DNA of 64,000 nucleotides, taken from Cristatella mucedo. Taxonomy: Eukaryota > Bryozoa > Phylactolaemata > Cristatellidae. Below are positions 21,431 to 33,596 of the stretch, in pieces. The notes beneath the pieces were generated by a model, which saw only the letters and a list, made by a program, of their open reading frames with translations, was not told the DNA's origin and ran no database searches. Location: positions 6,447,501 through 6,511,500 of the forward strand of contig WPIO01000014.1 in assembly GCA_009760855.2 (NCBI GenBank), written 5' to 3'. Every line of letters starts with the position of its first letter. Position 1 is the first letter of the stretch. Made by a program: the position numbers and the translations under genes.

Positions 21431-24400
21431 AGCTGCAGGCAAATGTTTCTGACGAAAGAATTGCTGATTGTTAGCTTACTTCTGCGTCATCGATGACTTA
21501 CCTTAGAAATTTGGACATTTAAAGAAATTAATTTTGGAATTATAATTTGGTTATCTTTACGTAATTTATTTTGATTTTTTTGCGTCATAGATACACTAGG
21601 TTGTTGTATCACACCGTTCTACTTTTAGCTCTGGCGATATACTTGCTATAATTACATTTTAAGTTACAGGTATCGGAAATTATATTTCAATTTTCCACTT
21701 TTATATGTGTATGTTTATTTATAGCAGTTCATTCACTTGGAATATAGTTAAGAATTTATCGAGATTTACTATTATGCAAAGTCAAGAGGCCAAATTCTAA
21801 TTGCAGGTAACGGTATCGATAGGTATCGAAAATTGTTTGATTAAACTAATTTTAATAGTTCTTGACAATTCTTCAGCACAGGAAAGCTGAGCAATATTTA
21901 ATTCTTGTATAAGTTAGTACTGCTTGATATGCGGTCAAGGCTAATTCGCTACTTGGTAGTGCTAAAACTAATTTTGTTCGGTAAGGGTGAATGTGAGTGG
22001 TGACCGAAGTAATCAGTTCTGGCATGCACAATCCGGTATTCTCACTCATAATAATAAAATGGCATTTCACTATAATTATGGAGAGAAACCGAAAACATAA
22101 TTCGGACTCCCTTGCTCCCAGTCCAGGGAAAGTTGGTAAAGCTTTTCTAACACTCAGAATGCGGGTCCACAATGTCGTACAGGCCTATCTGCATGCGTCT
22201 TTCCCAATAGAACAGGACTAAAAGTAAGTAATAGAACTGCATTCAGTTTGACAATCTTTCACGTGTTGTGATTGCCCAATCAGTTTGAATGGCGATGCGG
22301 TAAACGCCACGAAGCGCGTCATAGCTATTTTGTATGAAAGTGAACATTGAAATCCGATGTTTGCTAGTTGGCTACGGCTAAGCCTAAGAATTTTGATCGC
22401 TCTGAGCAGAAAAACAGGCCGAGTACAGTCAGTAAATGGTAGGTACTTAGACTGCGACAAAGCGCTCTGTATCGGCCGGGTGGTATAATTCAGATGTATG
22501 ACTTGCTTTAATTCTGTTTTCAAATGTGGCTGCTGAGACAGTTCGTAAGGCGCTCACAGTTAGATAGCTTCCTTTCATCTGATAGGTCAAAGTCGGGCTG
22601 CAGCTTTTGGAATAGACACTTATTATTTACTGTCGAAACTTTGGGGTCTTATCGAGGACAGTGACTAGCTGTAAACCAAGATCTTTCATCTCATCTGCGC
22701 AAGGATTGCGACTGGTGGCACACAGAGATCTTTTAATCTCATAGGGCCATACACAGATGAGATGTCAGCTTGTGTTTGTCAAATTAATAGTTATTTGGAG
22801 AATTTCACAAGAGCCAGAACATCCATGGCTTTTAGTTGGCTCACCATAGGCAATTACTCCAAAAAGCATTTAGATGCTATAGATAATATGATAGCTCGAA
22901 CTGTGCCTGGCCATAATAGGCTATAATACAGGTATCTCTTAGTTTCTGAAAAGAGCCACATAGATTACTTTCTATAAGTACTAAGGTAACGTGATAGCCA
23001 GATAGTGGCCATCGGTGGTACAGGTCGTAGGATCTTTCCTAGACGTAGTGTTGCGATGGTTGTCATTCCCTACCGACGATGGGAGGCACCTAAAGTTCAA
23101 TATCCTATTTAGTGTGATCGAAATTTTCAGAGCATTGTTTTTTGATGAAGCAACTGCATATGCATTCTAAAAAATGTTGGACTACCCTCATGCATTCGCA
23201 TATTTTGAATGGTGATCTAGTTCAACCCAATAGCAACACCCCAAGGATGCGATCAAATTACTTTCCCCTCTGCTCACAGACCCTTTTTCAGCGGCACTAC
23301 GTTATTCCATCTCAGGCGAAATCTGCCACCTTGAAAGTTTTCTGCGGTCAACACTGCGTGAATTCATGAAGCACAAGCATGCAACATGGCAAAGTTATTG
23401 TACACACACGAGGTCAAATGAGCTTTCGGCAATTATTTAGTGATCTGATCAACGAAGTATACCCCATGCAAAGATGCAGAATACGGTATCTTGAAGGATG
23501 ACCGTAAAAGATCAGTTGCTGAATTCCGTCTGGCCATGTAATCAGGTAAGAAGAATTTGAAGTTCAATTTCAGGTGATCTTTAATCTTTCCTAATTAGCT
23601 TTGATTAGTATTCCTTGGTCGCTGAATTAGATACAATGAATTCCATGGTTACCGTCTCGGCCAAATCGTCATATTGGCATTACAGATTGCCATGTAGCTT
23701 TAAGTACTTATTGACCAGTGGAAACTGCTCCTGCCAGATGTTTTTTAGCCTGGGGCTGCCGCATTCAGAATCCGTAAGATCAATTATTAAGCCACCATGA
23801 CTGCATTAAATCTATGGCTTCATTCATAGGGACGGACTCGGTCTATTGATTCGGTGTCTAGTAAAGAAAAGCAAATAGGATACAGCCAAACAAAGCAGGA
23901 AGCAAGTTGCCGTGATCAGTTTATAAAAAAGGCAGTGCTCAGGAATTATGGACTTGATAGCCATAATAAATTATCTGTGAAACGCGATATTCAGGGTGAA
24001 ATATGTCTAAAGTAGAGCAAGTGTCTACATGCATTTGCTTCCTAATTGAATTTCTGCAGCCTTTATGAAACTTAAATCGAGCGGTACTCAATTGGTCTGT
24101 TAATTATTTGGAACAGCTAGATGTCAACGAATGAAATATGGCAGAAAATCCACATAAAAAAGCAAAACATGAAATGTCAAGTCCAGAAAAAATGTGTATG
24201 TATGTACCAACAATCAACGATAACAGGACTTGATTAGTTTTACGCCTCGTTTTTCTAACGTACTCAAACCGAAATCGCTTTCGCTGTACACATGCTTGGT
24301 AGCAGTCTTTATCAGTGGCGTACAAATGCGAAACTGGATCATAAGGCAGATAAAAACTTCAAATTAATAAAATAATAGAAAACAACTGCCCACTGCTTGA

Positions 24401-24597
24401 AAGAGGGTTCGCAATTTCAGTAGACGGAAAGCTTTTTTGCTGCTTTTAATTGTAAAAGGGAATTCAACGGCTTACCATTTACGAAGTGAGTGGCAACAAC
24501 AGTCTTAAAGTTGGATAGATTATTTATTCTTCTAAGAGGATTCGTCTTTAAAATAAAGCTGATAATTCTGCAGATAGATACGTGCACATGTATATAT
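21431..24597. other. AT-rich stretch, no gene recognised
   Basis: Three kilobases of AT-rich DNA with only short open frames. No LINE or SINE block recognised by eye. Confidence 0.4.
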
Positions 24598-24722
24598 AGT
24601 AATATAAAGCATCTCTGGCTGTAACTCCATCGCTACAATAGCTACGTGGGTGCCATGAAGGACAATTTCCAATTGAGTATTCACAGCTTAATGGGCTTTT
24701 GATATGCATACGGTGGTCAACT
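24598..24722 (-). mobile_element. LINE family A 3'-terminal relic
   Basis: The last ~120 bp of LINE A in minus orientation: CTCTGGCTGTAACTCCATCG, CTACGTGGGTGCCATGAAGG, TTCACAGCTTAATGGGCTTT. Diverged from the young copies; the microsatellite beyond it may have grown from the target site. Confidence 0.6.
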
Positions 24723-24747
24723 TATATATATAAATGCATAAGTACTG

Positions 24748-24749
<2 letters not shown>

Positions 24750-24829
<80 letters not shown>
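24750..24829. repeat. (TA)n / (TACA) microsatellite
   Basis: About 80 bp of TA repeats with a short ACACACA interruption. Open frames through it are poly-Ile-Tyr artefacts. Confidence 0.95.
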
Positions 24830-25559
24830 GGGGATAGAGATCGAATGCGGAGTGAGAGAATAATTGAGAGAGGGAGGGAAAGAATAAAGGAAGAAGGAAA
24901 GAAAGACGAAAATTTGAGTGCTTCAGTTGCTCAACCGTGAGCCACTTAGCGCCCTTACCAAAAAGAGGCCAGGAGAAAATTTTGGTATTCAAAATTATCA
25001 AAGTAACTGGTATATTTAGTACTTATGTATAGACTTTTGAGTACGTTTTGGAAGCCTGACCAAAAAAAAGTTACGCTAGCCCAATCCCGAGTCATGTGGG
25101 AAAGGCAGTTAATAGGAGTCCCATGTTTATATAAGCAAGGCTTATGCCTAACAGCCATGCGATAGTAGGTTTGTTTCTTAGGGGCTCGATAAAGCGAGCT
25201 TGCGTTTTTCAATTGCTGATTTTTATCGTGTGCTGACTAGTGCTGATTTACGGAGTGGACTAAAGGATTTCCAGGGATGCTAACTAAATGCAGACACCAC
25301 GCTGCAAAAAGAAGAGCTTTTATTTCAATGAACCAACACGTCGAGCACAGAGCTTTGTTGGGTCATCCCTCAAATGGGTTTTGAGATTGTTGGCCAACTG
25401 CACGAGTGTCAAAAAAGAATACAAGCCCTCTAGACCATATCCCCACTTTCCTACTGCTATGATGCGAAGATCTGTCGCTGCAATACCTACCTAAAATCAT
25501 AAATATATAATTAGCCTTTGATAATGACACTGCAACTTTCAAAACGGCTGGTTTTAGGC

Positions 25560-27105
25560 GACTAATTAAGAAAGTAACACTAGACTAAAAAGAACTTGAT
25601 CAGCTTCCATCCCATTTTCTACCGCCGTTTCTATCAAGAAACTTGAGCGATTTGTTGCTGAAAAGCTGGACATTGATGTTAAAAAATTGAATTATAGAAA
25701 GTAAGTTCCGGTATGGTTTTAGAGCTAATTACTCCACAGAGTCAGCTTTGCTCCGGGTGTATAATGACCTTCTGAGGAATGCAGACTTAGTTAAATGTAC
25801 TCTGCTTTTTTGCTTGATCTTATAGTAGCGTTTGATATCGCTGCTTACCAGTTAATTCTGAAGAGCCTCTAATATTGCATGTGCATCACTGGCACTGCAA
25901 TGCAATGGCTCAGATCCTATCTCAGTGGGAGACTCCAGAGTATTGATGCGAACGGACAAAAGTCACGAGAGGAACTACTGAAGCACGCCTGTCAATGGCT
26001 GGACATGCCTTAGGGCTGTGTACTTGGTCTGCTTCTTTTTCACAGTTTATACTTTCCTCTAGCAGACGTAATCGGAAGCACAATATAGGCTTTCTTATCA
26101 ACGATGATATTAATAATAATAAAGAAATATAGTTGTAATTACGCTTTGATCCCTCCCAGCTCTCCAGCAGGTCGAATCATCTCAACTCTCTTGCTGCATT
26201 TATAGATGACATCCGAACATAGATGGAAACAAACTTTCTCAAATTGAATGGCGAAAAAGCTAACTTAACACTAATGGGAAAAACGAGTGTGTATACGACA
26301 TTGAAAATCTTAACGTTCAAGCTCGGCTGTGCCAGCACGTCTCCTATTGCATCTGCTCGAAATCTAGGTGTCCCGTTCCAAAATGACACTACAGCCAGAT
26401 TAGTCGATGCGTTTGTGACATCCCGTCTCGACTTCTGTAACTTACTGTTTGCTGATCTACCGGCCTGATTGCTAAAAATTAGTGCAGCACTCCGCAGCTA
26501 GACTTGTCAGTCATGAGCGTCGCATTGGCCACACCCCACCACTTCTCGCCAACCTGCACTGGCTCCCAGTCAAGTAGCACACCAACTTTATGATTCGGTC
26601 ACTTACATATAAAGTCCCTTCATTCTTTGGCTTTAGTCTACTTACCAGGAATACTCCCCAACCAGGTGAAGAATTATTCCAAATTTTTATCTGACTAAAA
26701 TTGAATAGAAATATCTCGTAAGAACCGCAAATTTATTGGAGACCGTGTCTTTAGCCCGCATGTTCGCAAAGCCCGGAACTCACCCCGACTAACGTCATGA
26801 CATTCCTTAACTTGACACAATTTTAATAGAATAAAAACGCACGTGTTTGTAACAGCAATAAGTGGGTCCTTGTGATTCCTTTTTCGTTTACTTATGCGTG
26901 CTGACACTATGTCTTCTACAACTAGCCATATTTTACACGTTGAAACTGTGAATGTCACCTCTGACCTTGTTATTCTTGTTAACCTAGTGAACACAATCAC
27001 TAACAGCAAGATAATGCTGCTTTCACAGCATATGTAAAGTGTCTAGAAAGAGATTACGTTTTCTGAGGGTAATATACAAAGATATAATATATTATTGTTA
27101 TTATT
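25560..27105 (+). mobile_element. LINE family B, RT to 3' end, old copy
   Basis: Traces of the whole RT domain appear in order on the plus strand. They are the N-terminal FRPIS-like block near 25595, a LDL...FDI-like block near 25810-25840, the SYLSGRLQSIDANGQKS-like block near 25915, LKLNGEKANLTLMGK at 26240, ARNLGVPFQND and VTSRLDFCNLL near 26360-26450, and the 3' UTR AGTGTCTAGAAAGAGATTAC before an ATT tail near 27090-27105. Several stops and frameshifts are present, so it is a dead copy. Confidence 0.8.
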
Positions 27106-27109
27106 ACTA

Positions 27110-27222
27110 GACGTTCATGTAAAGGTCACCTGTACGAACATCCTCATTTATGAGACGGCAAAAGAGCCATTGACGGCTATCACCATTGTCTGCAGACGGC
27201 AATAAAGAATTACATTTTGGCC
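27110..27222 (-). mobile_element. SINE family 2 body fragment
   Basis: The minus strand reads TTGCCGTCTGCAGACAATGG followed by TGATAGCCGTCAATGGCTCT, matching the body of family-2 SINEs (ATTGCCACTGCAGGCGGTGG then CGATAGCCGTAAAGGCTCTG at 49123-49262). The tRNA-like head is missing, cut off by the LINE A fragment that follows. Confidence 0.5.
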
Positions 27223-27224
27223 GG

Positions 27225-27846
27225 GCGACCGAAAAGGCTACTAGACCATTACAACTGGCTAGGAATATGGCTGCAAGGCTAGTTTGCAAATCCCAGAGGT
27301 TTGTCCACGGGCCTCCTTTGCTAAAAGAGCTAGGATGGCTGCCGGTTGATCAACGGATACAGAGAAAAGTTCTTTCGCTGACCCTTAAGGCCCGCCACGG
27401 CTTGGCCCCTCCATACCCAGCTTAACTGCTGCACAAATTTCAGCCCCCTCGTTCCCTAAGGTCCTGTATGGACAAATAAATTAGCTGTTCCATCCCTCCG
27501 CTTAAAGAGAGCTGGCGACAGAAGCTTTTGCTATGCAAGTCCTAGATTGTGGAACTCGCTTTACCGATTCTTAGGCAACAACCACTATTGTCCTGCTTCA
27601 GACTGTGGCGAATTCTTTCCAGCCGTCCCGAGCTGCTACTTCCATGCTACTCACTATCTCAACTGCTCTTCTGACTCTGCTATGCTTCCCACTTTTTCTT
27701 TGTTGCGCGAGATGAAGTCTTTTGGCTATCGAATGCATACCGGAAGCAGCTGAGGTTGTGAGTGAGCTATGCAAAACTCTCCTGCGTAACACTCACACAG
27801 TCTTTATGGCTTTGTAGAGTTACAGACGGAGAAACATTACATTAAA
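27225..27846 (+). mobile_element. LINE family A 3' part
   Basis: Plus strand, with ATRPLQLARNMAARLVCKSQ then LKELGWLPVDQRIQRKVLSL near 27230-27385. It continues through DCGEFFPAVPSCYFHATHYL and ends in the GTTACAGACGGAGAAACATT tail at about 27846. At least two frame breaks. Confidence 0.8.
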
Positions 27847-27885
27847 TTTTGTTGCAGAGGAGTTAAGATAAATTGGTGTTTCAAA

Positions 27886-27904
27886 CACACACAGACACAC
27901 ACAC

Positions 27905-27981
<77 letters not shown>
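27886..27981. repeat. (CA)n-(GA)n compound microsatellite
   Basis: A short CA tract is followed by about 75 bp of GA on the plus strand, just beyond the 3' end of a LINE A copy. Confidence 0.95.
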
Positions 27982-27985
<4 letters not shown>

Positions 27986-28254
27986 TCAAAACGCAGCTAC
28001 AGTGGCGTATCATCTGATTAAAAATAGACTTGAAGTCTAGATTGTGCTTGACCTTTAGGCTGGCAAGAGGGATGGCAGACGTAAAAATAAGTGTACCAAG
28101 CAAACAAGGTTCCCTGGGGGTATCCCATAATTCAAAGGTTCCTGCTTAAGCTTTGGTCATTGAAATTAACACTCTTAAATATCTCATTGAGATCGAACCT
28201 GAAACTTTTCAGTGCAGTGCCGGCAATAGGCAGGCAAGATAATAGCAACTCAAG

Positions 28255-28480
28255 AATATCTGTTTAGTCAATTTTGTAAAACGCCTCCCTGAGATTCAGG
28301 AGACTGATTAGACGAGAGACTCTATCCAAGTCCACGCTCCTGAAAAGGGCTTTACACTCTCTCAGCACTGTAAACTCAGTGGAAGGATGAGCTCTAAGCT
28401 CTAGGGGAACCAACTTGATAGGCTTGCAGATTTTATTGCGTCGTCGGGGCATATCCTGGGGATTTATGATTTGAAAAGCC
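28255..28480 (-). mobile_element. L2-type LINE fragment, N-terminal RT
   Basis: The minus-strand frame contains HPSTEFTVLRECKALFRSVD then LDRVSRLISLLNLREAFYKI. This corresponds to the L2 block HSTETA(L/V)LRV...LL.LLDLSAAFDTID. It is short and diverged, with no YADD region. Confidence 0.55.
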
Positions 28481-28554
28481 TGACAACAGCAACTGCATCG
28501 AGGAATGCACTCAAAGAATAACAGGGAGCCTAGATGGTTTCCGGTATTATGGTC

Positions 28555-28730
28555 ACTAAGAGCCGGTGACGCCGTACCTGGTTTGTACTGGGGGATAAGA
28601 TGCTCACCTCGAACCAATGTCATAGTGAATGCATTCAATGACTGAGGTGGTGAGCTCGAGTCACGTGGCATACATGAAGCGCCTGAATTAGGAAGTTCTG
28701 TTAGTTTAATAGAAGAGTGAATTATATTGT
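28555..28730 (+). mobile_element. tRNA-derived SINE, family 1
   Basis: Contains GATGCTCACCTCGAACCAAT, ATGACTGAGGTGGTGAGCTC, GAGCTCGAGTCAC (B box) and a LINE-like tail GAAGCGCCTGAATTAGGAAG ending in AT-rich sequence. Same organisation as the family-1 copies at 47037 and 36123 (minus). Confidence 0.6.
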
Positions 28731-30624
28731 GGAGACCGCCTCAGATCTGGAAGCACCGGCGGACAGGACAGCGGGACAGCATTTCGATCTTCATAAGAAT
28801 GAAATTTCTAACGCACACTGGTAAAAGAAAAAACAGATTAACTCCAAGCAGGTCTTAGCCAAATGATTTTCGGCATACTGGGCGATTGTCAGAACAAATT
28901 ACCAGAGAATTCTGCAACGGTCAGAAAACGCAAGCAGCGCTTTGCACAAAAGAATCAAAAGAAAAAAGAACTCCTTGATACCCATGCGGTTCCTAAGAGC
29001 TAACTCTACATTTGTCATACACATTAAAGGTTTTATGCACTGTCCACTCAGTAGTTCACAGTCTAGGTACACATGTTAAGGTAATCTGTATAGCAAAATT
29101 TTTTTCAGGCTCGGAAGTGAAGAATTGGTCTTGGCAGGCTTTAGATGCCCATTAGTTTTTGACACTCGTTAGCATTCATCAGACCTTGATGCTATAGCTG
29201 AAATCGACTTTTGAGAAGCCACATTTGATCGTGTCGCAGATGCTGGCCTGTCTCCAGTAAGAACGCTTAAAACCGAACTCTAAGCCAAAGTTAGTAAGGG
29301 AAAATTAGCATTGCTCCGCAGAACAGGTATATGTTCCCAGGGAGTAATTTCTGTTCCTATGCTGTTAATGAGAGCGTGGCTTAGCCTTCCCGAAGATAGA
29401 GTACCTGGCTTTAGCCACAGATTCAGCATGTCTACGGTTGCCTGCGGTAATAGCTAGTCCTTGCCTTGCACCCGACACCTAGGTCCATGTATTCTGTTTC
29501 TGCTCCCTGACGTGAAAACTCTGCTGCTGCTAAAGACTAGCTTTCATACTCCGAGAGCTTTATAAATGAAGATGGCTCCACAAAATTTAATTGGTCGGCA
29601 GTTTTGAAGTCGGACAAGGTCAGAACTGACGCATCTCGTCTTTTAGCACTGGGGACTACCGCATTACTTCCGTATGTGCCGAGAGATGCGACCAAATTTC
29701 ACTGCTAAGCAGAACTGGAAAACGCTAGTTGCAAATTTGTGAAGTTTGTGCTCAGGCGGCACTCAGATGAAAGTTAATCACGACTTTGGCAGGGGTGTAA
29801 GTAATGGTGAAGCTGCAATTGAATTCATTCATACTGTAAATACATACCGAGATACTCTCCGATCGTCGTCAGAGGCCAAGCCTTAAACTGTTCATCATTG
29901 AGCAGAGCCCATTTAAGCAGCCCAGCGATAGGCGCAGTAGAAATAGCACGCTCTGCAGCTCGGTATTTGCCCTGCAGCTCAGTATTTACTTTGCGGTCGG
30001 AAAGCAAAGGATGCCGGCGACACACGGCGACAGACTGAGGCGACACACGTCCCGTATTTTCGGACTTGGCCGTCCCGCCCTTCGACCTTCGGCCCAGAAT
30101 GCAATGCGCAGACTAAAGCCTGGTGTTTTAACCGCTTCCTTTTTTCGGTGCCACCTTTGCATAAATGACACATCTCGCCCTCGAGAGCTAGCCTCGACCG
30201 GACCCTCGTGTCCGAATTCCTTCGCACAGATAACCAAGATGAGTAGAAACGGCTGCCGGCAGCGGCCGTTTGGCTGGTACCTCGAGTGCTAGCATTAGAT
30301 AGGTAGAACTGCCATTTAAAAAAATTACCTTGCTGAGCTGCAACAGGTGGATTGCGGCTGTGAATGTCTCCAAGGCTTCACAGGACAAGTTTGCCCTACT
30401 ATTCTTAAGCCTAAGACTGTCAAGATGGGCAATGCTGCCGAATGTCCTAAATTGTGAAGCAATTCTCGTGATTCACTTCATTCAATTCACAATTCTCGTG
30501 ATTCACTGCTGACTGCGGTCTGGCAACTGATTCTGACCAGTTATCCCAACTTTCCCTTGCCGCTAAGTCTTTTAAGGCACAGAACCTCCGCTAATATACA
30601 ACAATATAATTTTCTTTGCACAGT
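28731..30624. other. No gene recognised
   Basis: Unique-looking DNA. One minus-strand frame at 29825-30046 is listed separately. A short direct repeat, AATTCTCGTGATTCACT, occurs twice near 30460-30507. Confidence 0.4.
29825..30046 (-). CDS. Unrecognised 73-codon ORF
   Basis: The frame opens with ATG at 30046 and ends with a stop at 29825. It has a balanced, soluble-protein-like composition, including KYRAAERAISTAPIAGLLKW and DEQFKAWPLTTIGEYL. A donor-like GGTATGT lies within the last codons, so it could be an internal exon. I recognise no family and there is no second supporting exon. May be chance or repeat-derived. Confidence 0.18.
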   Translation of the reverse strand: MSPQSVAVCRRHPLLSDRKVNTELQGKYRAAERAISTAPIAGLLKWALLNDEQFKAWPLTTIGEYLGMYLQYE

Positions 30625-30750
30625 GCTCCAAGAAAGCTTAGTCTATGTCCAGGCATGGCTTGAGCCTTCAACCTCGGTCGCTTAATGCAATCAATACAAC
30701 CTCGGGAATCAAAGGCCATCATCCTGCTTTGCTTTAAGACAGGCCGCCTA
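30625..30750 (-). mobile_element. tRNA-derived SINE, family 1 (head only)
   Basis: The minus strand reads GATTCCCGAGGTTGTATTGA, GCATTAAGCGACCGAGGTTG and AAGGCTCAAGCC (degenerate B box). Tail not clear. Confidence 0.5.
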
Positions 30751-30840
30751 AATTTTACGTCCCTGAGATAGACAAACGCTCGGACCACCGCTCGGGCTTT
30801 GAGGTAACCCCGTCTAACAGTATCTTATTTAAAACCTCTT

Positions 30841-31949
30841 GTATGTATGTATGTATGTATGTATGTACCTCCGTCAGTAACTCCACAAAGTCATAAAGAC
30901 CATGTGGGTGTTACGCAGGAGAGCTTTGTGTAGCGCACTCACAGCCTAAGCGGCTTTCGGTACGCGTTCGGTAGCCAACAGACTTCGTCTCACGTAACAA
31001 AGAGAAAGTGGGAAGCATAGCAGAGTTAGGAGAGCAGTTGAGGTAGTGAGTAGCATAGAAGTAGCAGTTCAGGACCGCTGAAAAAGATGTGCCATAGTCG
31101 GCAGTTGGAGAGTAGATGTCGTTTCGCAAGAATTGTGGAAGCGAGTTCCACAGTCTAGGACCTGCAGAGCTAAAGCTTCTGTCGCCAACTGTCTTTAAGC
31201 GGAGGAATGGGACAGCTAATTTATTGTCCACACAGGACCTGAGGGTGCGAACAGGCTGAAACTGATGCAGCAGTTCAGCTAGGTACGAAGGAACCAAGCC
31301 GTGGCGGGCTTTGTGGGTCAGCGTAAGAACTTTGCTCTGTATCCTTTGCTCAACCCGCAACCATCCTAGCTCTTTCAGCAAAGGTGACACGTGCTCAAAC
31401 CGCTGGGACTTGAAGACCAGCCTTGCAGCCATATTAAAAGTCCTCTGCAGTGGCCTAATAGCTTTCTTTGGCAGCCCAGCTAAAAGGGAATTACAATAAT
31501 CAAGCCGAGACAGAACTAAAGAGCTAGTTAAATTTTTTACAAGCCACTGTGGGAGACAGCTTCTAATCTTGGATAGGGATCGGATGTGATAGCTAGCTGT
31601 AGAGGCAGTCTTCTGAATGAAGCTTTTGAAATTGAGGCAGCTGTCGAACACGACACCTAAATTACGAGCACGTGGTGAAGGTCGCACAATAGCATCACCT
31701 ATTCGAGAGCAAAGCCTTTTAATCCAGCCACACGCTTAGGGTGTCCTATGAGAAGCAGTTCGGTTTTATTGTCAATTAATTTCAGGAAGTTTTCTGACAT
31801 CCAGGATCGAATATCGGCAAGGCAAGCATTCGGTTTCTCAGTTGCTGCAGCAGATTCCGACGGTTTAAATGACAAATACAACTGAGTATCGTCAGCATAG
31901 AAGTGATATCCTATTCCATGGGCCGTAATCACTTTTCCCAGAGGTTGCT
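30841..31949 (-). mobile_element. LINE family A, young 5'-truncated copy
   Basis: Nearly identical along its length to 14950-16030. One open frame (31687-30911, 258 codons) covers the RT C-terminal half from RPSPRARNLGVVFDSCLNFK to CECATQSSPA. An adjacent frame holds GIGYHFYADDTQLYLSFKPS at about 31870-31930. The frame is interrupted near 31690-31710. The copy stops abruptly at 31949, the 5' truncation. The tail beyond the 3' end is a (GTAT)n repeat instead of (ATTAC)n. Confidence 0.9.
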
Positions 31950-32239
31950 TATTCGCATGACTACGACGTGGGCAGATGGTGAGACTGCACTTGGCATTCA
32001 AAGAGCCTGGGGCAACAACCCGCACTGCCCGCCGCCGGAAGGAGCTCTGCAAAGGACGCGGTGCAATCAAGTCGCGCTAGGCTTTTTCTTATTTCTCTAT
32101 GGGTCAAAGAGGCCCACAGCGTGAATTCCAGCTTAAAAGTAAATGAAAATTTAGTTCGAGCTAAACATTTTGTGGTCAATTCATTTTATTAAGCTTACTG
32201 TGTAATTTCGTTTTAGCCGCTCTGTATATAGTACTGAGC

Positions 32240-32910
32240 AATGCTTGTCAGCTTTGGCTACGCCATCCGACTTTGCCCTGTTTGACTGCATGAGTTGTGC
32301 CCAGTGCATGAAAAAACTGAATCGGCGTCAGTGGCTTTACAAAGCTATTATGACTAAGTTGGGGTGGAGTAAGCGAGTCATCTGTAGATCGTACAAAGCT
32401 CTCCGGCCTGCAGAACTCTTCGCGCGCTTGTACCAGCCTACCTATCTGCCACTCATGCCACTCCAGTGTGCTCTCACACCACCTGCTTCTCAGATTTACG
32501 TTGCCTTACCCTACTCGAACTATTTTGAAATATTTTGGCGATCGGACCTTCACTTCTTCTGCATCGATAATCTGAAACTCTCTTCCGAATATGTTAAGAA
32601 CTTCGCTCACTTTGATTGACATAATAAGTCAAGGCTCAATATGCAGCTACGCTGCTGAGATTTATCTTAACCGCACTGAACTTGTTTTATTTTCTGCCAG
32701 TGTTCTTTGCTTGCTTATGTGTGCATGATTCATTGTATGTTTCCAACCCTAGTTGGTACTAACCGCCGGTGAAAAGTATCTTCTTGCTCGATTACGCATG
32801 TACTTATGTGTATTTGTACTCGTACTATTTGTTCTTATATGCATGTTATTATGCATAATACTTGTCTGCTTGTGTGAGTGTGGTACCTTACTTATTAATA
32901 AATTTTGCTT
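32240..32910 (+). mobile_element. Diverged L2-type LINE relic
   Basis: Contains a C-terminal L2-like pattern near 32450-32600 (YSNYFEIFWRSDLHFFCIDN, compare TNLKSFGDRAFSSYAPKAWN in LINE B). A similar relic at 50200-50810 shares AACTATTTT...GGCGATCGGA. No intact frame; a weaker call. Confidence 0.4.
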
Positions 32911-33059
32911 ATTGCTTCTCTTCTAGCAATTTCTAAAGAACCAGGGTAGGGGTTGCATCTTCTTGGGGCTCTATACAAATTTCATTATTGTATTATAATA
33001 CACAGGTTTTTCTGAAAGTCAAAATCGAGAGCATAGGGTTTACGAAACAGAAAATAAAA

Positions 33060-33250
33060 GTGCGAAAAGCCTCTGGTAGAGAGTCCAGATCGCAAGAAGA
33101 TCGCTATGTAAAAAGCTTGTTGGCGAGCTCCACAGTGTGAGCCAATCACAGAAAAACACCTTCCGCCAACAGTTTTTAAGTGAAAGAAAGTGATATGTTC
33201 TACTCTCGATATATGTACTTTAGAAGGCCTGGGTGCACGCCGAAGCTTGT
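33060..33250 (-). mobile_element. Old LINE family A relic
   Basis: Shares the order of short blocks with the 3' coding end of LINE A in minus orientation: GCGAGCTCCACAGTGTGAGC against GCGAGTTCCACAGTCTAGGA, and CCGCCAACAGTTTTTAAG against CGCCAACTGTCTTTAAGC. Highly diverged. Confidence 0.4.
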
Positions 33251-33351
33251 GGACGAGTAAATTAAATTAGGTCTAAATCTCTAATTTTGTTTATTTGAAG
33301 ACAATCCGTGGCAATATCAGGCATTAAGTCAAGGGGCTCGTTGACATATAT

Positions 33352-33369
33352 ACATATATACATACATAC

Positions 33370-33400
<31 letters not shown>

Positions 33401-33491
33401 AATACATGCATACATACATACATACATACACCGACACACACTCACACACATACAGACACCGACACAAACACACACACACACACACACAAAA

Positions 33492-33525
<34 letters not shown>

Positions 33526-33542
33526 ACACACATACACACACA

Positions 33543-33596
<54 letters not shown>
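33352..33596. repeat. Compound (TACA)n-(CA)n-(TA)n microsatellite
   Basis: About 245 bp: TACA tetranucleotides, then CA runs broken by AAAACACACAT, then about 48 bp of TA. A Tigger-like element begins directly at its right edge. Frames through it are poly-Thr-His or poly-Val-Cys artefacts. Confidence 0.95.
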
